From Nisaea sediminum (GTDB lineage: Bacteria; Pseudomonadota; Alphaproteobacteria; Thalassobaculales; Thalassobaculaceae): DNA of 64,000 bases. The notes under the pieces were generated by a model, which was not told where the DNA came from, did not search any database, and saw only the letters and a program-made list of their open reading frames with translations. The stretch's first letter is position 1; every line of letters starts with the position of its first letter. Shown piece after piece: positions 35,411-44,319 of this stretch. Location of the stretch: positions 62,001 to 126,000 of the forward strand of contig NZ_JACZCQ010000003.1 of NCBI RefSeq assembly GCF_014904705.1, read 5' to 3'. A program made the position numbers and the translations under genes.

Positions 35411-35446
35411 ATCGGTATCCGGCCTGTGACCCGGCGGGATACCGAT
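35411..35446. terminator. inverted repeat at convergent gene ends
   Basis: ATCGGTATCC (35411-35420) and GGATACCGAT (35437-35446) form a perfect 10-bp stem with a 16-nt loop between the RTX gene and the convergent carbonic anhydrase gene. No T-run follows, so terminator activity is uncertain. Confidence 0.5.
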
Positions 35447-35475
35447 GCCGCATGAACCTGGCGAGTTTACGTGGT

Positions 35476-35988
35476 TCAGAGATAATCCTGCGCCAGATCC
35501 CAGTAATGGATCGCGACATAGGCCAGGTAATTCTTCTCGTCTTCCGTCAGATCCCGAACGTGACGTCCAGGGTTCCCCATCCAGACCTGACCGGTTCGGA
35601 CGACCTTGCCCGGCGCGATCAGCGCTCCGGCGGCAACCATGGCCCCACCCTGAACCACCGCGCCGTCCATCACCGTCGCGCCCATGCCGACGAATGCGCC
35701 GTCCTCGAGCGTGCAGGCATGGATGATCGCCGCATGCCCGATCGACACCTCGTCTCCGATCATCGTCCCCTGCCCTTTCGAGCTGACATGAACGATCGTG
35801 CCGTCCTGGATATTGCTGCGCCGGCCGACCCTGATCGGATTGTCGTCCCCGCGGAGCACCGCGCCGTACCAGATGCTGCTCTCCGCCCCGACGGTCACGT
35901 CGCCGATCAGGGCCGCCGTTTCCGCCACGAAGGCCGGATCGGCGATTTGCGGGGTGTGTCCCCGAAGAGTCCTGAGCAAGGCTGACAA
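35476..35988 (-). CDS. gamma-carbonic-anhydrase-like protein
   Basis: About 170 residues from a TTG at 35988 preceded by GGGAGA. An ATG at 36051-36054 has no ribosome site. Left-handed beta-helix repeats are visible (VIGD-like LIGDVTVG, SIWYGAVLRGDD, NIQDGTIVHVSS, IGHAAIIHACTLED). The metal-binding His of the IVH, IGH and IIH turns are present, as in gamma-class carbonic anhydrases and YrdA-like proteins. The upstream boundary decides whether it overlaps the divergent GNAT gene, and favours the TTG. Confidence 0.88.
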   Translation of the reverse strand: MSALLRTLRGHTPQIADPAFVAETAALIGDVTVGAESSIWYGAVLRGDDNPIRVGRRSNIQDGTIVHVSSKGQGTMIGDEVSIGHAAIIHACTLEDGAFVGMGATVMDGAVVQGGAMVAAGALIAPGKVVRTGQVWMGNPGRHVRDLTEDEKNYLAYVAIHYWDLAQDYL

Positions 35989-36127
35989 TCCCGTCTCCCG
36001 TTTCCGTCCGGATTTGCCCCACTCTTTAGCCGAGGATGCGTCCCCGCGCATCATTGAAGGGTTGAATTGTCCGCGCGCCGCGCGCAAAACGCTTTCCCAT
36101 TCTGACCTCAGTTCGGGACTGCTTCCC

Positions 36128-36586
36128 ATGAGCATCATGCTGCGCGCCGCACGTCGGGAGGATGCCGACGCCCTGTCGGCTCTTTTTCTGGCCGCCCGGC
36201 GGCATTCCATGCCCTACCTTCCGGAGCAACACAGTGATGCCGAGACGCGCTGGTGGATGGAGAACGTGGTGCTCGCCACGCGCAAGGTTACGGTAGCCGA
36301 CGAGGCCGACGAGGTGCTCGGATTCTCAGCTACACACGGCGAGCACCTTGACCATCTCTATGTCGATCCCGCCGCGCTCGGCCGCGGCGTCGGCAGCCTA
36401 CTCCTCCAAAAATGCAAGGCCGAGTGCGGTAGCGGCCTCTCGCTCTATGTCTTCCAGAAGAATATCCGGGCGCGCGATTTCTACGAGCGGCATGGCTTTG
36501 CCTGTGCCGCTTACGGCGACGGCTCCGATAACGAGGAGAACGAGCCGGACGCGATCTACGTGCTGCGAGAGGCACTCGGGCAATGA
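36128..36586 (+). CDS. GNAT-family N-acetyltransferase
   Basis: 152 residues from the ATG at 36128. The acetyl-CoA motif is DPAALGRGVGSLLLQK and the C-terminal part has FYERHGFA. It acetylates an amine that cannot be named. The stop overlaps the next start (ATGA), so it is co-translated with the MFS transporter. Confidence 0.9.
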   Translation: MSIMLRAARREDADALSALFLAARRHSMPYLPEQHSDAETRWWMENVVLATRKVTVADEADEVLGFSATHGEHLDHLYVDPAALGRGVGSLLLQKCKAECGSGLSLYVFQKNIRARDFYERHGFACAAYGDGSDNEENEPDAIYVLREALGQ

Positions 36587-37788
36587 GCCGAAAATGGCGC
36601 AACGTTGCGCTTCTCACATTATGTGAAGTGCTCGCCATGACGCTCTGGTTCTCCGGTTCAGCCATCATCCCGGGGCTGCGGGCTGAAATGGCCCTGAGCG
36701 ACGACCAGGCCGCCGCCATGGCGAGCGCCGTCTCAGTCGGATTTGTCGCGGGGACCTTGCTGAGCGCCGTTCTGACGCTCGTCGACCGGGTCCGCCCCCA
36801 ATATCTGTTCATGATTTCAGCCCTGACTGCCGCCGCGGCCAATTTCGCGACCTTCGCCGTCGACCCGGCCGGGCCCTGGATGCCGCTGCTGCGCTTCGTC
36901 GTCGGGGCCTGCATGGCCGGTGTCTACCCCGTCGGCATGGTGATGGTATCCTCCTGGACCGAGAAGGACCGGGGCCTGCTGGTCGGCATTCTCGTCGCCG
37001 CCCTCACCCTCGGCTCCGGCGCACCACACCTTATCGACGTTTTCGGGGGACTCGACTGGCGCTTCACCATTGCCGCAAGCTCCGCCTGCGCCGCCGGCGC
37101 CGGCCTTCTCGTCCTGTTGTTCGAGCCCGGCCGCCCCTTCGCGCGCGCAGCCCGGTTCAAGCCGGCGCAGATGCTTCAGGCCTGGACCGACCCGGCCTTG
37201 CGCTATGCCAATTTCGGCTATTTCGGGCACATGATCGAACTCTACGCGGTCTGGGCTTGGATCGCTCTCTTCCTCGCCTCCAGCCTCGCCCTGGAGCCTG
37301 GTGGCAACGAATCACCGCAGCTCGCCAAGGTGCTCGCCTTCACCATGATCGGATCCGGCGCCGTGGGCAGCATCGCAGGCGGCCTGCTCGCCGACCGTGT
37401 CGGGCGCACGCGACTGACCATGGTCTGCATGTCGGTGAGCGGTCTCTGCTGCCTCCTCGCCGGGTTCGTTTTCGGCTTGCCGGTCTGGGTACTGGTGCTG
37501 CTCTGTGTGGTCTGGGGAATCTCGATCGTGGCCGATTCCGCGCAGTTTTCCGCCAGCGTCATCGAGCTCTCTCCACCCGACTATATCGGCACCATGGTCA
37601 CGACACAGACCTGTGTCGGCTTTATGCTGACCGTCGGCACCATTCACGCAGTGCCGTATCTGGTCGGCGTTTTCGGATGGAGCGGCGCCTTCGTTCCGCT
37701 GGCTGCGGGACCGTTCCTCGGCGTTCTCGCCATGGCCAAGCTCCGCGCCTTGCCGCAATCGGTGCGGCTCGCGCACGGCCGGCGCTAA
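36583..37788 (+). CDS. MFS transporter
   Basis: 401 residues with twelve TM helices, a major facilitator protein that moves a small solute with the proton gradient. The loop between TM2 and TM3 reads LVDRVRPQY and the loop between TM8 and TM9 reads LLADRVGRTRL, an MFS signature. It starts inside the GNAT stop (4-bp overlap). Pairing with an acetyltransferase could mean export of an acetylated or toxic compound, but this is inference. Confidence 0.9.
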   Translation: MSRKWRNVALLTLCEVLAMTLWFSGSAIIPGLRAEMALSDDQAAAMASAVSVGFVAGTLLSAVLTLVDRVRPQYLFMISALTAAAANFATFAVDPAGPWMPLLRFVVGACMAGVYPVGMVMVSSWTEKDRGLLVGILVAALTLGSGAPHLIDVFGGLDWRFTIAASSACAAGAGLLVLLFEPGRPFARAARFKPAQMLQAWTDPALRYANFGYFGHMIELYAVWAWIALFLASSLALEPGGNESPQLAKVLAFTMIGSGAVGSIAGGLLADRVGRTRLTMVCMSVSGLCCLLAGFVFGLPVWVLVLLCVVWGISIVADSAQFSASVIELSPPDYIGTMVTTQTCVGFMLTVGTIHAVPYLVGVFGWSGAFVPLAAGPFLGVLAMAKLRALPQSVRLAHGRR

Positions 37789-37876
37789 ACCGACACGCGG
37801 GCGCCGCAGCGCTGGCGGACGCCGCGAAAGACGCGGTAGTACAGAAACCCTCGATCATTTCCGGACCGCCAACGGC

Positions 37877-38452
37877 ATGTCAGCTCCCCCGCTCGCAATC
37901 CTCTCGAACATAACGGCCTGCGCCGCGATCGCAGCCACGGCATCGGCGAAGGGGCTGCCCAATCAAGTCATCGCCGTGTCCAGCAGACAAGCGCTCGACA
38001 GCCTTTTCTCGAACCGTACCGCCCGCTCCCCGTTTCCCGGCCGCCTGATCGGTTTCGTTACCGATGTGATCGTCCCGGCCCGCTATCTCGCGGCCACTCT
38101 GCTCACGCCGGTGAATTTCCATCCCGGCCCGCCGGAATATCCGGGGCTTCGCGCGATCGAATTCGCGCTTCGCGAGGGCGTTACTTCCTACGGAGTAACC
38201 GCCCACGCGATGACGCTGCCGGTCGATTCCGGTCTGATCATCGGCGTGAACCGGTTCGAAGCGCGTGGCGGCGATGAAGACGGGCTTCGCTACGAGACCT
38301 GGCGCGCCGCTTACTCACTGCTAATGCATCTGCTACCGGCCCTCGCAGCAGAGCGGCCGCTACAGCGTATTGAGGCCGAATGGTCCACCCGGGTCTGCAG
38401 CGATGCCGCCTGGCGCGCCCTGCAGACGAGAGAGGCGCGCACGGACTCGTGA
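37877..38452 (+). CDS. formyltransferase-like protein
   Basis: 191 residues with the core of the N10-formyltetrahydrofolate formyltransferase fold: NFHPGPPEYPG (conserved Asn and His), YGVTAHAMTLPVDSGLI with the conserved Asp. The C-terminal domain of methionyl-tRNA formyltransferase is missing, so it more likely acts on a sugar or other amine. It lies 88 bp after the MFS gene and the ribosome site is weak. Confidence 0.8.
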   Translation: MSAPPLAILSNITACAAIAATASAKGLPNQVIAVSSRQALDSLFSNRTARSPFPGRLIGFVTDVIVPARYLAATLLTPVNFHPGPPEYPGLRAIEFALREGVTSYGVTAHAMTLPVDSGLIIGVNRFEARGGDEDGLRYETWRAAYSLLMHLLPALAAERPLQRIEAEWSTRVCSDAAWRALQTREARTDS

Positions 38453-38594
38453 AACCCTTTGCCGTCGATCGGGAACAGGTCTCTTTCCCGGTGTTGCGCG
38501 CCCCGTTAACCTTGTCGAAATGCGGTCGTCTCCCATCTGCCTTAGGATCGGGGCGTGAGCCCGCACCGGAACGCAACAGAACGGATATCATTTC

Positions 38595-39455
38595 ATGAAC
38601 GACGTCGCGCCATACACGCCGCCGAAGGTCTGGACCTGGGACAAGGAAAACGGCGGCAAGTTCGCCAGCACGAACCGACCGATCGCCGGGGCCACCCACC
38701 AAAAGGAACTGCCCGTCGGACAGCACCCGCTGCAGCTCTATTCGCTCGCCACGCCAAACGGCGTGAAGGTGACCATCATGCTTGAGGAGCTGCTCGCGAA
38801 GGGCCATGCGGGCGCCGAGTACGATGCCTATACCATCCGTATCGGAGACGGCGACCAGTTCGGCAGCGGCTTCGTCGCCGTCAACCCGAACTCGAAGATT
38901 CCGGCCCTGCTCGACTGCACCGACCCGAAAAAGCCGATCCGCGTGTTCGAGTCCGGCTCGATCCTGTTCTATCTGGCGGAGAAGTTCGGCGAATTCCTGC
39001 CGACCGATCCGGCGAAACGCGCCGAGACCATGAACTGGTTGTTTTGGCAGATGGGCAGCGCGCCTTATCTCGGCGGCGGCTTCGGGCACTTCTATGCCTA
39101 TGCACCGGAGAAGTGGGAATATCCGATCAACCGCTTCGCCATGGAGACCAAGCGCCAGCTCGACGTGCTGGACCGCCGTCTCGCCGAGACCAAGTACATC
39201 GCGGGCGACGAGTACACGATCGCCGACATCGCGATCTGGCCCTGGTACGGCAACCTCGCCCTCGGCAAGGCCTACGGCGATGCCGGGACCTTCCTCGACG
39301 TGCAGTCCTACAAGCACGTGCAGCGCTGGACGGCGGAGATCGCCGAGCGTCAGGCCGTGAAGCGCGGCCGCGTGGTGAACCGGGTGAACGGCGAGCCGGG
39401 CGAACTGCTGGAAGAGCGCCACTCCGCGGCCGATATCGACAAGCTCGGTCTCTGA
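38595..39455 (+). CDS. yghU: glutathione-dependent disulfide-bond oxidoreductase (YghU-type GST)
   Basis: 286 residues, close to E. coli YghU. The N-terminal extension (TPPKVWTWDKENGGKFASTNRPIAG-like, 8-32) is diagnostic. A thioredoxin-like GST domain follows, then a helical domain ending DEYTIADIAIWPW. It reduces organic peroxides and disulfides using glutathione; gamma-glutamyltransferase at 22-24 kb concerns the same thiol. A strong terminator follows. Confidence 0.95.
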   Translation: MNDVAPYTPPKVWTWDKENGGKFASTNRPIAGATHQKELPVGQHPLQLYSLATPNGVKVTIMLEELLAKGHAGAEYDAYTIRIGDGDQFGSGFVAVNPNSKIPALLDCTDPKKPIRVFESGSILFYLAEKFGEFLPTDPAKRAETMNWLFWQMGSAPYLGGGFGHFYAYAPEKWEYPINRFAMETKRQLDVLDRRLAETKYIAGDEYTIADIAIWPWYGNLALGKAYGDAGTFLDVQSYKHVQRWTAEIAERQAVKRGRVVNRVNGEPGELLEERHSAADIDKLGL

Positions 39456-39466
39456 GACTTTCCGGA

Positions 39467-39497
39467 CCGGGCCGCCTTCGGGCGGCCCGGCTTCAAC
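39467..39497 (+). terminator. terminator after yghU
   Basis: CCGGGCCGCC (39467-39476) pairs with GGGCGGCCCGG (39480-39490), a triloop hairpin followed by CTTCAACCTTCT. It also lies at the end of the convergent EamA gene. The T-run is poor, but the stem is strong. Confidence 0.65.
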
Positions 39498-39500
39498 CTT

Positions 39501-40448
39501 CTAAGCCTGCTGCAGCTTCGTTCCACGCCTCTGGCGCGCCAGGAAGACGACAAGGCCGCCGCAGATGATCAGCGTTCCCCCGATCCCGTCGGTCGCCGCA
39601 AATTCCGGCCAGCCTCCGTACCCACTCCAGGCGATCGCGCATTCCAGCACTGCCCCCATGATCGGCAGGACCAGAGTCGCCGCCATGTAGTTCTGCGTGC
39701 CCGCGACCGCCGCTGCACGGAAACCAAGATAGGTGCAGAGCCCCCGAAGCGTGATCCCAAGCCCGAGCCCGGCGATCCAGAGCTCCGGCCGCAGCAGATC
39801 GCCGAGTTCCAGTCCCTGTGTCGGGCTCGCCCAATCGACGGAGGACTGCAGGAAGCGCCATGCGGCGAAGCCAGCGGCCGTCATCACAAGCACCGTGCCG
39901 GTCAGCCGCAACCTTGTCTTCGGACCGAGGGACTGCATATGGGGATGCCGTTCCGCCAGCAGGTTGGCGCCGAGAACGCAGCAGGAGGAGACCAGCAGCA
40001 GCCCGACCGCCGGATTAAAAAAGCCGCCGTCGAAACCGGAAGCAACAATTGCCGCGCCGGCGACCAGCGGCAGATGACCCCAGAGCTCTCCCGACGCCGG
40101 GCGGCGATCGAACAAGAGCCACACGGCGAGCGACGAGGCCGGAACCCCGATCGCACCGAAGAAGCTTGCCTGCATGACATCCACATGCAGCAGCGAGGCC
40201 ATGTAGAGGGCGGCAGTGCCGACCCGGAAAGCGCCGATCGCCCAGGTATCGACCCGCCGCAGCGCGCTCGATCCGGCCTCGGCGCCACGTGCGATCAGCA
40301 GCAGGAAGATCCCGCCGGAAATCAGCTGCAGGAAGGTGAACATCCAGGGGTCGAGCCCGAAACCGAGCACCGTGGCGCGGCTGAGCGCCAGCAGCAGCGC
40401 CCAGGTGCCGGTGGCCCCAATCAGCAGAGTGGATTTCTCGCCCAGCAT
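39501..40448 (-). CDS. EamA/DMT-superfamily transporter
   Basis: 315 residues from the ATG at 40448. Ten TM helices in two repeats of five mark a drug/metabolite transporter. The cargo could be an amino acid or metabolite but cannot be told. It diverges from the LysR gene at 40564, whose operator-like repeats lie between them, so LysR control is likely. Confidence 0.87.
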   Translation of the reverse strand: MLGEKSTLLIGATGTWALLLALSRATVLGFGLDPWMFTFLQLISGGIFLLLIARGAEAGSSALRRVDTWAIGAFRVGTAALYMASLLHVDVMQASFFGAIGVPASSLAVWLLFDRRPASGELWGHLPLVAGAAIVASGFDGGFFNPAVGLLLVSSCCVLGANLLAERHPHMQSLGPKTRLRLTGTVLVMTAAGFAAWRFLQSSVDWASPTQGLELGDLLRPELWIAGLGLGITLRGLCTYLGFRAAAVAGTQNYMAATLVLPIMGAVLECAIAWSGYGGWPEFAATDGIGGTLIICGGLVVFLARQRRGTKLQQA

Positions 40449-40537
40449 CTTTGCGTTCCCAAAACCAGGTGACGTAAACGGGTCAAAAATAGCGATACAC
40501 AATTGTCTAAAAATTCATAATTTCGGATATAGTGATT

Positions 40538-40562
40538 TGAATTTGTATCAATGGAAAATTCA
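40538..40562. promoter_or_regulatory. inverted repeat TGAATTT-N11-AAATTCA at LysR start
   Basis: A perfect 7-bp inverted repeat with an 11-bp spacer, the usual layout of a LysR site, ending one base before the LysR ATG. A second palindrome (AAATT-CAT-AATTT) lies at 40511-40523. Binding near the start would fit autorepression. Confidence 0.5.
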
Positions 40563-40563
40563 C

Positions 40564-41457
40564 ATGAACTGGGACGATCTCAGGATCTTTCTCGCCATTG
40601 CCCGCGAAGGCACCCTGCGCCGCGCGGCGGCCGCGCTGGCAATCAGCCAGCCGACCGCGGGACGAAGGCTGAGCGCGCTGGAAGCCGCGCTCGGCGTGCC
40701 GCTCTTCAGTCGTGGCCGCGCCGGCCTTACCCTGACGACGGCCGGAGAATCCCTGCTGCCGACCGCCGAGGCGATGGAGAAGACGGCTGCCGAACTGACC
40801 CGGCAGAGCGTCCATCTCCAAGAGCCGGCGGGCGGCGCGGTCCGGATCAGCGCGATGGAATGGCCGGCGGCGTTCCTCGTCCGGCACATTGCCGCCGCAG
40901 CACGGGACGGGCTCTCGATCGAGATCGTTTCCTCTGAACACACGGAGAGCTTTGCCCGGCGCGAGGCCGATCTCGCTGTCCGGCACGGGCTGCCGCTCAG
41001 CGGCAAATTCACGACAAGGAAAGTCGGCACCATGCGTTCGGCGATTTATGGCGCCCGCGCTTACCTGGCGGCGCATCCGGAGGCGACGACGGAACGGAGG
41101 TATCAGACCTGCGACTGGGTGCTCTTCACCGAGGAACAGGCGTATTACAGAAGCATGCGCTGGCTGGACGAGCGGATCTCGGGCAGACGACCTGCCCTCC
41201 GGGTCACCGCGACGGATTTGACCCACGACGCCGTCGCCGCCGGCACGGGTCTCGGTCTGCTGCCTTGTTTCGTCGGCGACGCAGATCCGCGCCTCGCGCG
41301 CGCGACCGCGCCAATCGACGAACTTGCCGCCGATTACTGGCTGATCGTGCCTCCGGAAAACGCTCCGCTGCCCTATCTCCGGCGAGCGATCGACTGGGTC
41401 GCGGGGAGTTTCAGGGTCGACCGCCGGCTGCTGCTCGGCGAGGCCGGTGGCCGCTGA
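40564..41457 (+). CDS. LysR-type transcription regulator
   Basis: 297 residues from the ATG at 40564. The helix-turn-helix lies at about 17-37 (GTLRRAAAALAISQPTAGRRL), the effector domain at about 90-290. Divergent from the EamA transporter, which it probably controls. The convergent CigR-like gene ends 3 bp beyond its stop. Confidence 0.92.
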   Translation: MNWDDLRIFLAIAREGTLRRAAAALAISQPTAGRRLSALEAALGVPLFSRGRAGLTLTTAGESLLPTAEAMEKTAAELTRQSVHLQEPAGGAVRISAMEWPAAFLVRHIAAAARDGLSIEIVSSEHTESFARREADLAVRHGLPLSGKFTTRKVGTMRSAIYGARAYLAAHPEATTERRYQTCDWVLFTEEQAYYRSMRWLDERISGRRPALRVTATDLTHDAVAAGTGLGLLPCFVGDADPRLARATAPIDELAADYWLIVPPENAPLPYLRRAIDWVAGSFRVDRRLLLGEAGGR

Positions 41458-41460
41458 CCG

Positions 41461-41904
41461 CTATTTGGCGCGCGCCGCTCCGCGCAGAATATCGAGCACC
41501 ACGCCTGTCGCCTTTTCGATCAGCACCACGTCGGTTCCGGCAATGACGCGTTCGGTCCCTTCGGCCGGCGCACCGAGCTTGGCCCTGAGACTCGCCGGCA
41601 AATCGCGCTTGGCAAGGCCCGGAGGGAGCGTACCGCCGCGCTCAACCTGCTTCTGCAAGCCCGGCGGCAAGGTCTCCTTCTTGGCCAGCCCGGGCGGCAG
41701 TCCTTTCTTCCCCGGCTTGTCCTTTTTCTTGTCCGCTTCCTTCGTCTCCTTATCGGCGCTCTCTGCCCCGAGCAGCACACCAAGCGCCTCGGTGATGACT
41801 CGCGCCTCCTCGGAACTGAAAACCTTTCCGGATTTCCCGGCATCGGCCAGCGCCGGGGACAGGAGCAAGCCGATCACTGCCAGAGCTGCTAACGGAATTC
41901 TCAT
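41461..41904 (-). CDS. CigR/RcnB-like secreted protein with LPPGL repeats
   Basis: 147 residues from the ATG at 41904. A signal peptide (about 1-21, LADA-GK) is followed by a Lys/Asp/Glu-rich linker, then three repeats LPPGLAKK, LPPGLQKQ and LPPGLAKR. The C-terminal VIAGTDVVLIEKATGVVLDIL resembles the end of CigR/RcnB-family periplasmic proteins. Function in alphaproteobacteria is unknown. Its stop is 3 bp from the convergent LysR stop. Confidence 0.75.
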   Translation of the reverse strand: MRIPLAALAVIGLLLSPALADAGKSGKVFSSEEARVITEALGVLLGAESADKETKEADKKKDKPGKKGLPPGLAKKETLPPGLQKQVERGGTLPPGLAKRDLPASLRAKLGAPAEGTERVIAGTDVVLIEKATGVVLDILRGAARAK

Positions 41905-42091
41905 GGAGGCATCCTCGGATGTTGTTACGGATCCATTGTCGCTTATCGTTCTTAAATAGAGTTGGTGAGTGTCCACGCAATGACCTATGAGTTATATCAC
42001 TTCATAAGATCACGAACCTATGGTTCCTATGGCGCGAGAGAACGCGCAAAATCGGGGTCCCTCCCGAAACAGCGCAGAAAGGACTTTCTTC

Positions 42092-42259
42092 ATGCGAATC
42101 AGCGCAAAATTCCTGATGGCCGCTTTCGTCCTTGCCGGCCTCGCGGCCTGCTCACCCGAAGTCGGTTCCGAGAAATGGTGCGCCAACATGAAAGAAAAGC
42201 CGAAAGGCGAATGGACCGCGAACGAGGCCACGGACTTCGCCAAGCATTGTCTGCTCTGA
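42092..42259 (+). CDS. DUF3012-type small lipoprotein
   Basis: 55 residues from the ATG at 42092 with AGAAAGGA upstream; the frame extension to 42020 is not needed. A lipobox LAGLAAC (Cys20) is followed by the DUF3012 signature: SPEVGSEKWCANMKEKPKG, then WTANEATDFAKHCL. Two further Cys (30 and 53) may pair. Function unknown. Confidence 0.87.
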   Translation: MRISAKFLMAAFVLAGLAACSPEVGSEKWCANMKEKPKGEWTANEATDFAKHCLL

Positions 42260-42288
42260 TCGAAGGAAAATTCCGGCTCTAAACCGCC

Positions 42289-43194
42289 TTACGGAATGGC
42301 GTAGCAGCCGTTTTCGATCTCCTCGATCAAACCAGGATTCGATGGCGCCCAGCCGAGCTCGGAGCGGGCGCGGCGGGCGCGAACCCGGCTGTTGGATGCC
42401 ATTGTGTCGTTCGCCGGGCCATCGCCCCAGTATCCGGCCGCCTCGTCGATGCTCATTTCCTCGGTCCCGCCCCCGAAACCGAGTGTCTGGCCGATCGCCG
42501 CCGCGGCCTCGCGCATCGAGTTCTCGCCATTCTCGGCGTAGTAGAAGGCGCCGGCCGGAGCCTTCTCAAGCACGAGGCGATAAAGCTCCACCAGATCGCC
42601 GATATGGACGTTCGACCAGATGTTCTCCCCGGGTCCGATATGGCGGGCGCCGCCGGTTTTGCGCGCGACATCGATCAGCCAGGGGATTTGCATGCTGTCC
42701 GGGTTGACGCCGAGCCCACGGCCGTAAATCAGGCTGGGAGCGATAATCATTGTGCGGATGTTGCGCTCTGCGGCGGCAAGAATGTCGTGGTTCAACGCGA
42801 CCCGAGCGGCGCGCGCCGGAGACGGATCGATCGGCGTCTCCTCGTCGAAAACCGCACCGGACACGTGCCCCTCGTCCCGGCGACCGACAATGCTGGAACC
42901 GCTGGTGTGCAGGAACGTCTTCCCGCTCCCTGCGAGCGCATCGAGCATCGTTTCCACTGCCGCGCGATGATCCGCGCTCGCCGCATTGATCACCGCGTCC
43001 GCCCGCGCGGCTTCCTCAGCCAGAACCGGCGCATCGTCCAGTGAGCCGAGCACCGGCACGATGCCGAAGCGCGTCACCGCATCGGCGCGCTCCTGGCTGC
43101 GCACCAGCCCCCGCACGTCGTGTCCCGCGGCGATCAAGTGAACGGCGACGGAGCCGCCAATGAAGCCGCTGGCACCTGTCAGAAAGATCTTCAT
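42289..43194 (-). CDS. NAD-dependent epimerase/dehydratase family protein
   Basis: 301 residues, an extended/atypical short-chain dehydrogenase. The NAD(P) motif TGASGFIGGSVA is at 6-17. The catalytic Tyr and Lys of the usual YxxxK are not visible: the position reads ARVALNHD, so the active site differs from classical epimerases. A Ser/Tyr-like HTSGSSIVG segment is present. The start overlaps the AroE-like stop (ATGA), so the two are co-translated. Confidence 0.85.
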   Translation of the reverse strand: MKIFLTGASGFIGGSVAVHLIAAGHDVRGLVRSQERADAVTRFGIVPVLGSLDDAPVLAEEAARADAVINAASADHRAAVETMLDALAGSGKTFLHTSGSSIVGRRDEGHVSGAVFDEETPIDPSPARAARVALNHDILAAAERNIRTMIIAPSLIYGRGLGVNPDSMQIPWLIDVARKTGGARHIGPGENIWSNVHIGDLVELYRLVLEKAPAGAFYYAENGENSMREAAAAIGQTLGFGGGTEEMSIDEAAGYWGDGPANDTMASNSRVRARRARSELGWAPSNPGLIEEIENGCYAIP

Positions 43195-44057
43195 CGCGCA
43201 TTGCCCCCAAGATCAAAACTGTCGAATGCTCGCGCCATCCGATCAGGGTCGACCTCGATCCCCGTGAATAGCTCGAAAGCCTTCGCCGCTTGCATTACCG
43301 CCATGCCGCGCCCGGACATGGTGACGCAACCGAGTTCCCTCGCCGTTTTCAGCAATTCTGTCTCGAGCGGAAAGTAAACGATATCCGCGACCCAGGGCTT
43401 GCGAACGAGAACGTCGCGTACAATCGGCATCCCCGGATGGCGCAGCATGCCGACCGGGGTCGCATTGACGACACCGTCAGAGACCACGCCGGAAAGATCG
43501 GCCTCGGTTACGGTTTCCGCTTTCGCTTCGGGGAACTGTGTCTCGATGTCGGCAACCAGGCGTTCCGCGGCCGCAGCATTTCTGTCCCGGATGAGAAGAT
43601 TCCGGACACCGGCTTCCGCAAGCGCGAGACCGACGGCGCGGCCCGCGCCTCCCGCCCCAAGCAACAGCACGCGATCCATCGGCTCTTCGCCCAACTCGCT
43701 CCGGAACGCATGAAAAAAGCCGAGATAGTCCGTGTTGTGTGCCTTCCTGCCACATGCCGTGAACAGGACGGTGTTGCTGGCCCCGACTTTCCCGACCTCG
43801 GCCGCCTGCTCCGCAACATGCGCGAGGACCTGCTGCTTGAAGGGATGGGTGACATTCACACCGGCGAATCCCGCAGCCTCCGCGTCGGCCAGCAAGGCTT
43901 CCAGGTCCGGCCGTTCCATTCCGGCCGTATCGATCAGCCGATAGCTGTAGTCGAGCCCCTGAGCTTTACCCTCGGCCTCGTGCATGGCCGGCGTCCGCGA
44001 CGCGCCGATGCCTTCACCGATCAGCCCGACAATCAGTCTCCCGGGTTGCTTCGACAT
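43191..44057 (-). CDS. shikimate dehydrogenase-family protein
   Basis: 288 residues from an ATG with GGGGGGA ahead of it. The substrate domain has GIGASRTPAMHE where AroE usually has an SLSPxMH motif, VNVTHPFKQ (catalytic Lys) and HNTDYLGF (Asp). The NAD(P) loop is LLGAGGAGRAVGLAL. The Ser-Arg-Thr-Pro form suggests a quinate/shikimate-type paralogue rather than the biosynthetic AroE. It forms a two-gene operon with the epimerase-like gene (4-bp overlap). Confidence 0.87.
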   Translation of the reverse strand: MSKQPGRLIVGLIGEGIGASRTPAMHEAEGKAQGLDYSYRLIDTAGMERPDLEALLADAEAAGFAGVNVTHPFKQQVLAHVAEQAAEVGKVGASNTVLFTACGRKAHNTDYLGFFHAFRSELGEEPMDRVLLLGAGGAGRAVGLALAEAGVRNLLIRDRNAAAAERLVADIETQFPEAKAETVTEADLSGVVSDGVVNATPVGMLRHPGMPIVRDVLVRKPWVADIVYFPLETELLKTARELGCVTMSGRGMAVMQAAKAFELFTGIEVDPDRMARAFDSFDLGGNAR

Positions 44058-44264
44058 GTTCCCCCCGCTTTCCCCGCCTTGTGAATGGCGGGTGTTCGTT
44101 ACCTCAGCAGCCCTAGCCTAGCAGGGAGAGGCAGAGCTTTGGATAGGGCTGACGCGGGCTTTCCACGAGCGGCCATAGGGAGAGGCCACTCCCGTCCCCC
44201 AAAGGTCATGCCGGACGTCCGGATATCTGTTAAATGCCTGTCGGCAATAGATCGAAGCGCACAG

Positions 44265-44295
44265 AAAAACGGCCCGCCGATTGCTCGGTGGGCCG
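44265..44295 (-). terminator. terminator of the rplM-rpsI operon
   Basis: On the minus strand CGGCCCACCGA and TCGGCGGGCCG form an 11-bp stem with one A-C mismatch, a GCAA tetraloop and a TTTTT tail. It begins 25 bp after the rpsI stop. Confidence 0.88.
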
Positions 44296-44319
44296 CTTCG
44301 ACAAAGATGTTCGAACGGA

